A DNA stretch of 64,000 bases from assembly GCF_004028235.1 (NCBI RefSeq), contig NZ_CP035037.1, forward strand, positions 1,240,001-1,304,000, written 5' to 3'. The notes beneath the pieces are model-generated. The model had not been told where the DNA came from and searched no databases. It saw nothing but the letters and a program-made list of their open reading frames with translations. This document shows, in pieces, positions 1 through 8,000 of this stretch (position 1 is the first letter of the stretch; each line of letters begins with the position of its first letter). Both the position numbers and the translations under genes were made by a program. This DNA is from Leucobacter muris. Lineage in GTDB: Bacteria; Actinomycetota; Actinomycetes; Actinomycetales; Microbacteriaceae.

Positions 1-412
1 CCTGCCGTTCGGCCTCGATGCGGGCCAACTCGGACTCCTTGGCGAGTTCGATCAGCTCGAGCCGCGACAACTCCCGCGGCGCGCTCGTCGCAGCGAGCGC
101 CTGGCGCATCGCGTAGAACTGCTTCACCAGCTCGACCTTGAACGCCTTCACGATGGTGGTGTTCTTCATGAAAGTCATCAGGAGCGTTGCCTGGTGCTCG
201 TTCAGCACCGCGTAGCGGACGTCTCCTCCTCCGTGCTGGCCTGTCGATCTTGCCCGCATTTCAAATGCGACCAAGCCGAAGGCCTCGAAGTCAGCCTGAT
301 GGGTGCGGATGAGTTGCAGAACGGCTCGGTGCTCGTTCTGGGTGCGTTCGGCGATGATCTCGGATGAGATCGTGAGTTCGCCGTCTCGCTGGTGTACGAT
401 GTTGCTAGACAT
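1..412 (-). CDS. Rha-type phage regulatory protein, N-terminal part (runs off the window)
   Basis: The frame opens at ATG 412 and is still open at base 1, giving about 137 residues without a stop. The segment YAVLNEHQATLLMTFMKN followed by IVKAFKVELVKQFYAM is typical of the pRha domain of phage regulatory proteins. An acidic, probably coiled stretch (LIELAKESELARIEAER) follows, as it does before a C-terminal antirepressor (ANT/KilAC) domain, which would lie outside the window. It is the third leftward gene after the Cro-like protein and the small peptide. An 8-bp hairpin precedes the start. Known Rha proteins act in phage regulation and some block lytic growth; a role in this element's lysis/lysogeny control is inferred. 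Confidence 0.82.
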   Translation of the reverse strand, partial: MSSNIVHQRDGELTISSEIIAERTQNEHRAVLQLIRTHQADFEAFGLVAFEMRARSTGQHGGGDVRYAVLNEHQATLLMTFMKNTTIVKAFKVELVKQFYAMRQALAATSAPRELSRLELIELAKESELARIEAERQ

Positions 413-435
413 TGATCTTCCAATCAGTTGTTCTG

Positions 436-457
436 GCCCGGTGTTCCCGCACCGGGC
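436..457 (-). promoter_or_regulatory. Perfect 8-bp stem-loop just upstream of the Rha gene
   Basis: GCCCGGTG at 436-443 pairs with CACCGGGC at 450-457 around a 6-nt loop, ending 24 nt before ATG 412. No U-run follows on the minus strand, so simple termination of the leftward transcript is not obvious. On the plus strand it is followed by ATTTTCTTTG, which could act as a weak terminator for opposing transcription. A role in translation or RNA processing of the leftward operon is inference. Confidence 0.5.
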
Positions 458-473
458 ATTTTCTTTGTGGGGG

Positions 474-560
474 TCATCGGCTGGGCTTCCGCAGCCTTAT
501 GAGTCGGACCGTGCAGATGCCGCCGATCGCGATCAGCAGCCAGTCGAGGAAGCCGATCAT
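474..560 (-). CDS. 28-residue hydrophobic peptide, translationally coupled
   Basis: ATG at 560-558 overlaps the TGA of the Cro-like gene (562-560) as TGATG, the usual sign of coupled translation. The peptide starts MIGFLDWLLIAIGG and ends in a basic tail (LIRLRKPSR), which reads as one membrane helix with a positive C-terminus. It is too short for family assignment. A further 17-residue frame overlaps its stop (424-477) but runs through the hairpin and is probably not real. The conserved-looking overlap supports expression, but this is a candidate only. Confidence 0.4.
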   Translation of the reverse strand: MIGFLDWLLIAIGGICTVRLIRLRKPSR

Positions 561-778
561 CACGCTGCTGCCTTCGACTCTCGGAGGATCTCGGCAGCAA
601 TGAACGCAGCGACCTTGCCGATGTAGATGGCAGAGGGCGAGTGCTCACCACGCTCGACCTTCGACAGATAGCTGATCGACGTTTCAGCACCCTCAGCGAC
701 TTGCGCGAGAGTCATCCCCGCGGTGGTTCGGAGGCCGCGCAGGACCTCACCACCAGCAGTAGCGTTTTTCTGTTCCAT
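560..778 (-). CDS. Small XRE-family HTH protein, Cro-like
   Basis: I chose ATG 778 (MEQKNATAGGEVLRGLR), giving 72 residues. An in-frame upstream start would extend the protein into the operator-like region. Almost the whole protein is one helix-turn-helix of the XRE/Cro type: GMTLAQVAEGAETSISYLSKVERGEHSPS followed by a C-terminal helix. It is transcribed divergently from the 199-residue repressor at 909. This is the classic geometry of a Cro-like (or excisionase-controlling) first gene of a leftward phage operon facing the immunity repressor. Target specificity cannot be read from the sequence. Confidence 0.75.
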   Translation of the reverse strand: MEQKNATAGGEVLRGLRTTAGMTLAQVAEGAETSISYLSKVERGEHSPSAIYIGKVAAFIAAEILRESKAAA

Positions 779-908
779 GACAAATATGGAACCACAAGAT
801 TTGTCGCGAGGCAACGCGAAATGACAAAAATGTAATTCTAAAATCATGCGTTATGACAAATTGATGCCCAATAAACCTAAGCATCACTTGGCATGTTAGG
901 ATCGTGAC
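779..908. promoter_or_regulatory. Divergent prophage control region with repeated TGACAAA boxes
   Basis: This 130-bp, unusually AT-rich stretch separates the Cro-like gene from the repressor gene. The box TGACAAA occurs on the plus strand at 778-784, 822-828 and 854-860, and GACAAAT occurs on the minus strand at 799-805. The boxes at 779-785 and 799-805 form a perfect inverted pair. The repressor's start codon sits inside a 10-bp palindrome TGACATGTCA (905-914). AGGA at 898-901 could be its ribosome site. Repeated dyads between divergent repressor and Cro genes are expected to be operators; the actual binding sites and promoters are not proven. Confidence 0.6.
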
Positions 909-1508
909 ATGTCAAAAAAGAAATCTTCGCGCGTGGACAACGACAAGCGTGTCGAGACAGCGCGTCAGGTGAAAACCCTTCGTGTTGAGATGGGCATGAC
1001 TCAGCAGGAACTCGCGGATGCCGCTGGCGTCACCCGCCAGTCGGTTTCTAATCTGGAACTCGGCGTCACTACCCCGCAGCGAGGCACGGTCGAGAAGATC
1101 TTCGCTGTGCTCGGGATTAACCCGACGAGGCTGGGGCTTTCGGACGAGACCATGATGTGGATCGGCATGCTCGGTGGAATACTCGATGCGCTCCCAGAAG
1201 ACAGGCGTGCGAGGGCGGGCAAGGCCGCCGTCGATGCCGCGACAGCAGAGCTCGTCGATATGGCTAAGAGTGGTGAAGGCGTCGCTGCCCGGTTTGCTGC
1301 GACGGGTCCTGATGCTGATGAGCGTTCTCCGCGAGGAGATCTGATTGTCGGACGCTTCCGGCAGAATGCAGATCCCGGGGAAGAAGCACCCGCCGAGGAT
1401 GCCGAGAACGAGTGGAGCACAGCGGATGACGCTCCCGAGTTCGACCCGATGAAGATGGCTGCGAAGCGCGGTCGGAGGAAGGCAGACGACCTGCCGCACG
1501 CAGAGTGA
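909..1508 (+). CDS. Prophage repressor, XRE-family HTH
   Basis: The N-terminal helix-turn-helix (about residues 17-70) reads MTQQELADAAGVTRQSVSNLE. It is followed by a middle region of about 60 residues and an acidic, low-complexity C-terminal third. There is no S24/LexA-type Ser-Lys protease domain, so it is probably not self-cleaving. The next gene, 10 bp downstream, is an ImmA-type metalloprotease. In ICEBs1-like elements such a protease cleaves the HTH repressor ImmR and so induces the element. The same pairing is inferred here. The start ATG 909 lies within a palindrome and has AGGA 7 nt upstream. Confidence 0.82.
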   Translation: MSKKKSSRVDNDKRVETARQVKTLRVEMGMTQQELADAAGVTRQSVSNLELGVTTPQRGTVEKIFAVLGINPTRLGLSDETMMWIGMLGGILDALPEDRRARAGKAAVDAATAELVDMAKSGEGVAARFAATGPDADERSPRGDLIVGRFRQNADPGEEAPAEDAENEWSTADDAPEFDPMKMAAKRGRRKADDLPHAE

Positions 1509-1518
1509 GGAGCGGTGG

Positions 1519-1929
1519 ATGAAGCGGAGAGTGACCCGCGCAGCAAAGAGGCTGGGCGTCACCCTGCAGGCGGCACACCTGCCGCCGGGGATCCTCGGGT
1601 TCTACGACAGGGAGAAAGCGATCGTCTACTTCGAGATCTCGCTATCACCGGATGAGCGGTGGTCCGTGGTCGGTCACGAACTCGGCCACGTCTACTACGG
1701 GCACGGGTGTGACAACCCGAAGCACGAGGACCAGGCCGACGCGTTCGCCGCATGGCTGCTGATCGACCCTGAGAGGTACGCGCTCGCCGAGAGCGTCTCG
1801 ACCGATGTCGAGTACCTCGCCGACGAGCTCGACGTCGCCGAGTGGGTCATCGTCGCGTTCAAGAAACACGTGCTGCAACGGCTCGGCCTTCGCACCTACG
1901 TGCGCTCGCCGCAGCACCTCGTTGCATAG
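1519..1929 (+). CDS. ImmA/IrrE-family metallo-endopeptidase
   Basis: 136 residues with the zinc-binding signature GHELGHVYYGH (HExxH at residues 53-57), and downstream EDQADAFAAWLL, which matches the ImmA/IrrE pattern carrying the third ligand. It starts 10 bp after the repressor stop, with GAGGAG in front of ATG 1519, so the two are co-transcribed. Known relatives cut a partner repressor in response to DNA damage or cell signals, which would release this prophage or integrative element. The substrate here is inferred from gene order only. Confidence 0.85.
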   Translation: MKRRVTRAAKRLGVTLQAAHLPPGILGFYDREKAIVYFEISLSPDERWSVVGHELGHVYYGHGCDNPKHEDQADAFAAWLLIDPERYALAESVSTDVEYLADELDVAEWVIVAFKKHVLQRLGLRTYVRSPQHLVA

Positions 1930-2094
1930 GGGTAGACCCTTCGCGAGCCCCTGGGGGCACCCCCTCCGACACCCCCTGTCCGGGAGGGTCTAAACAGGGG
2001 GAGGGGGGAGTGGCTCTCCCCCTTATACCTAGTACCTATACCAATAGATATAACCCTCGATCTTCGATCGCGGGGAGCATGAATCGAGTCGAAG
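1930..2094 (+). promoter_or_regulatory. Leader region of the integrase gene
   Basis: The first half is C-rich and then G-rich (stretches of 4-6) and can fold into GGGAG/CTCCC-type hairpins. The second half (about 2028-2055) is AT-rich, with overlapping TATACC, TATACC and TATAAC hexamers that could serve as -10 boxes for the integrase. GGGGAG at 2072-2077 is too far from ATG 2095 to be a standard ribosome site. No single promoter can be assigned. Confidence 0.35.
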
Positions 2095-3435
2095 ATGGCA
2101 AGAGCATGGGTGGTCGATCTCTGGGTCAAGGACCACGTCACGGAGACCGCTGACGGTACCGTGGTGAAGGTGAGCCCGACCGGTGCGCAGCTGAAGTCGA
2201 TCTCGAAGCTGCCCGAGCAGTTCCGCACCGCGAAGTTCGGTCGCGGGAAGCGATGGAAGCTCGCATGGTACGAGTCCGTCGACGGGGTGAAGCGGCAGCG
2301 GTCGAAGCTGTTCGACTCGAAGCGAGACGCCGAGGAACTGCAGGCCAGCCTCGAGGAAGATATCCGCGTCGGACGCTACCTGCAGCCGGCGAACGCCGAT
2401 CGCCTCGTCCGAGATGTCGCGAAGCTCTGGCTGCGCTCCAAGCGCCGCGTGAAGTCGAGCACCGCGTTCAATTACTCGAAGATCGTGAACGCCTACATCG
2501 TGCCGCAGTGGGGCGACTGGAAGATCGGCCGTATCGACCGCGAAGCCGTCGAGCTCTGGGTATCGGCGCTGCAAGAGGGAGCCGCCCCGGTCAAGTTCGA
2601 TGAGACCTACGCAAAGTCTCCGCGCGCGCTTGGGCCGAGCTCGATCAAGAACATCGTCCGCACCGTGCTCGGCTCCATCTTCAACTTCGCGATCTCACAG
2701 AAGTGGGTCGCCGACAACCCGGTGCGCTACGTCGAACTGCCCAGGGTGCCGCGCACGCCCGTGAAGGAGACGCTGACACACGAGCAGGTCGACGCGATGG
2801 CGCTCGCCGCACAGGAGATCACGGGCGAGTTGCGCGACTACGTGGCGGTCCAGCTGCTCACGTACGCCGCACCGCGCATCAACGAGCTGTTCGCTCTGCA
2901 GGTGATGCACCTTCGGTTCGACGACCTCGAGATCGACATCGAGCAGACGTGGACGCGCGCCGAGAGCGGCGGCCGGGAGACCGGCCCGCCAAAGAACGGC
3001 GACAGCCGAGTCGTGCCGATGCCCGAGCATGTGGTCGCCGACTTGAAGAAGCTCGTGAAAGGGCTCCCGGCGACGGCCTACGTGTTCCGCGCGAACGGCT
3101 CCTCCGAGGCGCTCTGGGACCGCAACTGGCACAACCGGGTTTGGACTCCGGCTGCGAAGAAGTCGAAGCTCATCGGGCGGTTCTCGAAGTTCTCGCCACA
3201 CGTGCTCCGCCACACCGGAATCACTTTCGCGATCGCCGCCGGCGCGGACATCAAGGTGATCCAGGCGATGGCCGGTCACCGCTCCATCGAAGAGACGATG
3301 GGCACCTACGGGAAGCTGATGCCGAACCGCATGAGCGAGGTGCGTGAGCGCATGGCGGAGCACCGTGCGAGCGCCCTGCGCCCGCGCCTGCGAGTGGTCG
3401 GCGGGACACGATTGGGACACGATGACAAACAGTGA
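2095..3435 (+). CDS. Tyrosine-type site-specific integrase
   Basis: 446 residues. The N-terminal part contains a basic DNA-binding region (about 45-95) and a SAM-like core-binding domain (about 100-210). The catalytic domain shows Arg261 (PRINELFAL), HVLRHT with His369 and Arg372, His395 (GHRS) and the nucleophile Tyr405 (TMGTYGKL). Length and domain order match phage and integrative-element integrases of actinobacteria. It is the last gene before chromosomal DNA, as is usual for integrases next to an attachment site. It would insert and, with an excision factor, remove the element that begins left of the window. Confidence 0.93.
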   Translation: MARAWVVDLWVKDHVTETADGTVVKVSPTGAQLKSISKLPEQFRTAKFGRGKRWKLAWYESVDGVKRQRSKLFDSKRDAEELQASLEEDIRVGRYLQPANADRLVRDVAKLWLRSKRRVKSSTAFNYSKIVNAYIVPQWGDWKIGRIDREAVELWVSALQEGAAPVKFDETYAKSPRALGPSSIKNIVRTVLGSIFNFAISQKWVADNPVRYVELPRVPRTPVKETLTHEQVDAMALAAQEITGELRDYVAVQLLTYAAPRINELFALQVMHLRFDDLEIDIEQTWTRAESGGRETGPPKNGDSRVVPMPEHVVADLKKLVKGLPATAYVFRANGSSEALWDRNWHNRVWTPAAKKSKLIGRFSKFSPHVLRHTGITFAIAAGADIKVIQAMAGHRSIEETMGTYGKLMPNRMSEVRERMAEHRASALRPRLRVVGGTRLGHDDKQ

Positions 3436-3705
3436 TCGGCCGTTTTCGCCGGTCGTGGCCCGTCGTGGCCTCTCCGCAACTTCCTCATCATCTCAACGAT
3501 CTGCGACGCAGACGGAGTTCGACTGTATCTCGTCCGTCGTCGCCCGTCACCCCTCATGGCACCGCCGCGACTTCTCGTCGGTCATGCAGATGGTCGCCAC
3601 CCGCTACGATCTCATCACCGAGCCCGAGCTCGTGCACGAGGCGCGGCGCGTGCTCACCGAGTCCGTGCAGAAGTAGCCCGCGACCTCGTCGCCTGCTCTT
3701 CCGCT
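3436..3705. other. Probable right attachment region of the element
   Basis: The sequence between the integrase stop and the first palindromic repeat has no complete gene. Element ends of this kind normally contain the attachment core within a few hundred bases of the integrase. No tRNA 3' end is recognisable here: a TTCGACT string at 3518-3524 is not flanked by complementary T-arm stems. The core cannot be defined because the other end of the element is outside the window. Placement is inferred only from integrase position and the orphan reading frame that follows. Confidence 0.4.
3521..3676 (+). pseudogene. Orphan C-terminal reading frame, possible remnant of the target gene
   Basis: An open frame without a credible start ends at 3676 and reads, near its end, ATRYDLITEPELVHEARRVL, which looks like a real amphipathic C-terminal helix of a housekeeping protein rather than GC-driven noise. 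If the element integrated inside a gene, this would be the displaced 3' end, with the intact copy restored at the left end. I do not recognise the family. The upstream limit is arbitrary because the crossover point is unknown. Confidence 0.35.
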
Positions 3706-3797
3706 GAGTCGGCCCGTTCGTATCGAGTCGGCCCGGAATTCGCGCGAATCGGCGGCCGACTCGATACGATTCGGCCGACTCGATACGATTCGGCCGG
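3706..3797. repeat. Long palindromic repeat, copy A, with an extra half unit
   Basis: A 28-nt arm at 3706-3733 pairs with 3754-3781 at 25 of 28 positions, including a perfect 16-bp inner stem TCGTATCGAGTCGGCC. The 20-nt loop holds a 12-bp palindrome ATTCGCGCGAAT (3738-3749). A third arm copy, GGCCGACTCGATACGA, follows at 3773-3788. A close copy lies at 4938-5013 in the same orientation. The shared flank TGCTCTTCCGCTGAG in front of both copies is the 3' end of the gene between them, so that end has been duplicated too. Confidence 0.85.
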
Positions 3798-3928
3798 CTC
3801 GGTGAGTGCGCCGAGCAGCCGGCGAGACTCAGCTCACAGGTCGAGGTCTGCATGGGGGAGTGCGCGCTCCATCCACAGTCGGGCGCGCAGGGGCTCTCCG
3901 CGCCGCAGGAGCCTGCCAGGCTGAGGGC

Positions 3929-4939
3929 ATGACGCCCGCGCACGACTTCGCCTCGATCGCGGCAGCAGTGCGCTCGAGAGACGAACTGCTGCAGTGCGAT
4001 TGGACGGCACGTCGGATCGCGCGAGCGGTCGAGGACGGTGCGCTGGCGCGGATCGCCGCGGCGAAGTACCTCGACGGCGCAGTGTGGCGCGGGCTCTGGC
4101 CCGACCAGCGGCTGCTCGCGCGAGTGATCGCGGTCTCCGGAAACCGCGATCTCAGGGGGTACTTCTGGCGGGAGTCGGCGGCCGTCCTGCACGGGCTGCG
4201 CCTGTATCGTCCGCCGCATGATCGAGCTCACCTGCTGCTGCCCGGCGGCGCGACCGCCAGGAGCAGCACCTTCATCACACGCAGCATCGATCAGGTGGCG
4301 GAGGGGGAGGTCGGGCTGCTGCGGGGCATCCCGGCCACGAGTCTCGCGAGAACGGTGCTGGACCTCGCCCGGCTCGCACCGCCCGAACTGGCGCTCGGAG
4401 CGCTCGACCACGCGCTGCATCTGCGATTCGGCAGGCACCGGGGCATTCCGAACTCGCCCGGCGTCGTGGAGCGGCTGGAGCGGCTGCGCGGGGACGCGCT
4501 CTCGATTCCCCACAGGCGCGGGGTTCGGCGAGCACTGCGCGTCATCGATCTCGCCGATGCGGGAGCCGAATCGGCGCTGGAGAGCCTCGGCCGACTCCGT
4601 TTCGCGCAGCTCGGCTATCGGGTCAGCACTCAAGCGCCGGTGACCCACTCCGACGGCCGCCTGAGCTACTTCGACCTCGAGCTCGACGACCTCGACATCC
4701 TGTGCGAGATCGACGGCCGATCGAAGTACCTCGACGCCGACCTGCGCAAGGGGAAGACGGCCGAGGAGGTGGTCATCGCGGAGAAGCGGCGCGAGGATCG
4801 AGCCCGGGGGCTCACACCGAAGCGAGTGATCAGGCTGATGCACGATGATCTGCGCACGCCCGACAGCTTTCGCGCGGCGGTGCGCCACTTCGGGATTCCG
4901 TCGCCGCCCGCGGCCCGCTCGCTCGTGCTCTTCCGCTGA
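3929..4939 (+). CDS. AbiEi-like N-terminus with a DUF559-type endonuclease-fold C-terminus
   Basis: 336 residues from ATG 3929. The first 60 residues (RDELLQCDWTARRIARAVED and on) resemble the winged-helix start of AbiEi-family antitoxins and related actinobacterial proteins. The last 80 carry FDLELDDLDILCEIDGRSKY and EEVVIAEKRREDRARGL, the E-x-D...K pattern of Vsr/DUF559 PD-(D/E)XK folds. Such proteins are common, single and poorly understood in Actinobacteria. No AbiEii-like toxin is adjacent, so a toxin-antitoxin role is not supported. The gene is bracketed by copies A and B of a 76-bp palindrome and sits beside an integrase, which suggests mobility. Confidence 0.7.
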   Translation: MTPAHDFASIAAAVRSRDELLQCDWTARRIARAVEDGALARIAAAKYLDGAVWRGLWPDQRLLARVIAVSGNRDLRGYFWRESAAVLHGLRLYRPPHDRAHLLLPGGATARSSTFITRSIDQVAEGEVGLLRGIPATSLARTVLDLARLAPPELALGALDHALHLRFGRHRGIPNSPGVVERLERLRGDALSIPHRRGVRRALRVIDLADAGAESALESLGRLRFAQLGYRVSTQAPVTHSDGRLSYFDLELDDLDILCEIDGRSKYLDADLRKGKTAEEVVIAEKRREDRARGLTPKRVIRLMHDDLRTPDSFRAAVRHFGIPSPPAARSLVLFR

Positions 4940-5013
4940 GCCGGCCCATTCGTATCGAGTCGGCCCGGAGTTCGCGCGAATCGTCGGCCGACTCGGTACG
5001 AATAGGCCGGCTC
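4938..5013. repeat. Long palindromic repeat, copy B
   Basis: Arms at 4938-4965 and 4986-5013 pair at 26 of 28 positions around a 20-nt loop that again carries TTCGCGCGAA. It starts within the stop codon of the AbiEi-like gene and ends 17 bp before the hrpA stop, so it lies between convergent genes and could also act as a bidirectional terminator. It matches copy A (3706-3781) closely over its whole length. Confidence 0.85.
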
Positions 5014-5030
5014 GATGAGATGAGGGGGCG

Positions 5031-8000
5031 CTACGCCTCGCGCAGCAGCTTCTGGATGCGCTGCAGCGACACCGGCTCGGCCGTGCGCAGGTGCTGCGCG
5101 AACAGGCTCACCCGCAGCTCCTCGATGAGCCAGCGGGCGCGCACGAGATGCTCGGGCGCCTGCTCCGGCAGCGGGATCGACCCGCCCGCCTGCTCGAAGA
5201 GCGCGAGCGCGCGGTCGACCTCGTTCTGCCGCGCCCGGTCGCGCCCGGGGTTCTCGGAGAGCCCTCGGCATCGCCACTGCACCGCCTCGAAGTACACGGG
5301 CAGCCGCGCCAGCCGCGCGAGCCCGGTGCGCGCCACGAAGCCGTCGAAGACGAGGCGATCCACCTGCGCGGCCGCGTCGGCGACCTGGCCGAGCACCTGG
5401 ATCGACTTGGTGCCGTCGATCGCCTTGCGGGCGAGTCGCGCCCCGTCGAGCACGCGCGCGGTGAGCGCGATCGCGGCATAGATCTCGTCGATCAGGGATC
5501 GCGCGTAGTCGTTCGCGATGCGCTCGAACACGGCCTCCGACCACACCAGCCCGTCGGGGGCGTGACGGCGGATCACGCCGTCGGCGACCGCGAGCGACAC
5601 GTCGGCGATGGCGGCGTCGAGCGAGCGGTAGGGCCCCGCGCCGAGCAGCAGCTTCTCCTGGTTCGAGAGGTGGTCGCGGATGTAGCTGGCCGGAGAGGGC
5701 GAGCTCAGCGCGACGAGGCGGCGGATCCCGCGCCGCGAGAGCCGGGTCTGCTCGACCTCGTCGGCCACGAGCACGAGATCGACGCTCGTGCGGCGGTCGA
5801 CCACGGCGGGGTAGGCGCGCACCACGCCCGCGCCCGATCCGCGGCCCTTCGCGTAGGCGGTGTCGACGTGCCGGGGCAGTTCGCCGAAGACCCAGCCGGT
5901 CGCCCCTTTGCGCTCGAGGTCGCTCTTCGGCATGGCCGCCGCCGCGACCTTCGCGACGCCCTGCGTCGCGCGATCCTTGTGGGCGGCCTGCAGCGCGGCC
6001 AGGTCCTTGCCCGAGCCGACGGTGCGCCCGCGCCCGTCGACCACGCGGAACGTGGGGGTGAGATGGGCGGGCAGCCGCGAGGGGTCGAAATCGTCGGGGG
6101 AGACCGGCACGCTCGTGCGGCGGCGGATCTCGTCGGCGAGCAGCTGCAGCAGCGAGGGTGCGGCGGTCGGCTCTGACGAAGAACCCGGCCGCCGCTGCGG
6201 CTCGGCGACCGGGCTCGGTGTCGCCGCCAGTCGCGGCTCCACCGTCTCGAGCAGCGTGCGCGCCCAGTCCGCGGCGGGCACGACGTGCTTGCGGATCGCC
6301 TTCGGCAGCGTCTTGATGAGCGCGGTGACGAGCTCCTGGCGCAGACCGGGCACGAGCTTCTCGAAGTCGCCGCGTTCGAGGCGGGGCAGCAGCGGCAGCG
6401 GCACGTTCACGGTGACGCCGTCGTCGTCGGCGGTCGGGTCGAAGCGGTACTTCAGGCGCAGCGTCTGGTCGCCGTGCCGCCACTGGCGGGGGAACTCGCT
6501 CTCGTCGACCTCGGCGGCCTCGCCCTCGACGAGGTCTTCTCGGCGCATGGTGAGCAGTTTCGGTTGCGCGCGCTGCGCCTCCTTCCACCACCCCTCGAAG
6601 CTGCGGGTCGAGACGACGTCGGCGGGGATGCGGGCGTCGTAGAAGTCGTAGACGGCCTCGTCGTCGCTCACGAGATCGCGGCGGCGGGTGCGCTCTTCGA
6701 GTTGCTCGAGCTCGCGGCGCAGCTGCCGGTTGGCGCGGTCGAAGGCCTGGCGCGAGTCCCACTCGCCGTCGACGAGGGCGTGGCGGATGAACAGCTCGCG
6801 CGCGTGCTCGCGGTCGAAGCGGGCGAGCTGCACGCGGCGGCGGTCGACGATGGGCACGCCGAAGAGGGTGACCCGTTCGTAGGCGACGGCGGCGCCCTGC
6901 TTCTTCTCCCAGTGCGGCTCTGAGACCTGGCGCTTAGCCAGCGGCCCCGCGAGCTCCTCGGCCCAGGCCGGGTCGACCACGGCGTTCGAGCGCGCGAAGA
7001 GCCGCGAGGTCTCGACGAGTTCGACGCTCATCACCACCTCGGGCGGCTTCTTGGCGAGCACCGACCCCGGGTACAGCACGAAGCGGGTGCCCCGGGATCC
7101 GACGTACTCCTGGGCGGGCTTGCGCTTCACGGCGCCCGCGGCGCCCCGGCCGCGAGCGGGAGCGCTGCGATCCTGCCGATCGTCGCGCACGCCGAGCTGC
7201 GAGAGCAGGCCGGCGAGGACGGAGCGGTGGATCGCCTCGCCCGATCCCGATCCCGATCCCGATCCCGATTCGGATCCCGATCCCGCGCCCGTCGTGTCAT
7301 CCCGCTCCGCGTCGGCGCCGCGGGGGCGGGGTCGAGCGGCGGCTGCACCGCCCCTCACCCCCGCGATGCGCGCCAGCTGGCGGGTGAGGTCCATCCACTC
7401 GCGCACGCGCAGGAACTTGAGGTATTCGGCCTTGCACAGGCGGCGGAACGCGCTCGACGACAGCTCGCGCTGCCGCTCCTGCAGGTAGTCCCAGAGGTTC
7501 AGCAGGGTCATGAGGTCGCCCTGCGGGTCGACGAAGCGGGCGTGCAGCTGGTCGGCCTGCGCGCGCTGCTCCTGCGGCCGCTCGCGCACGTCCTGGATCG
7601 TGAGGCCCGCGACGATCGCGAGCACCTGGGGCACCACCTCGTGCCTGCGCGCTTCGACGACCATGCGCGCGAATCTCGGCTCGATCGGCAGACGCGAGAG
7701 CTCGCGGCCGATCTTCGTGATGCGGTGGTTCGCGGATCCGCCCGCCCTGCCGCTCCGCCCCTTGCCGCGCCCGTCGCGGGGCGCGCCGCCGCGGTCCAGC
7801 GGTTCGACGGCGCCGAGTTCGGCGAGCAGCCCGAGGCCGTCGGCGATGCCGCGCTGGTCGGGCGGGGTGAGGAACGGGAAGCGGGCGATGTCGCCGAGGC
7901 CGAGCGAGAGCATCTGCAGGATCACGGATGCGAGGCCGGTGCGGCGGATCTCGGGTTCGGTGAACTCGGGGCGGCTCTCGAAGTCCTCCTCGGAGTAGAG

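Noticed and set aside
424..477. A 17-residue frame overlapping the small prophage peptide's stop
   Set aside because: It runs through the hairpin at 436-457 and has no protein-like features beyond the ATGA overlap.
3500..3550. A possible tRNA 3' end as integration target (TTCGACT)
   Set aside because: No complementary T-arm, no acceptor stem and no anticodon arm can be built around it.
7235..7285. GATCCC hexamer repeats inside hrpA as a phase-variation tract
   Set aside because: The unit is 6 bp, so changes in number stay in frame and only lengthen a Gly-Ser linker.
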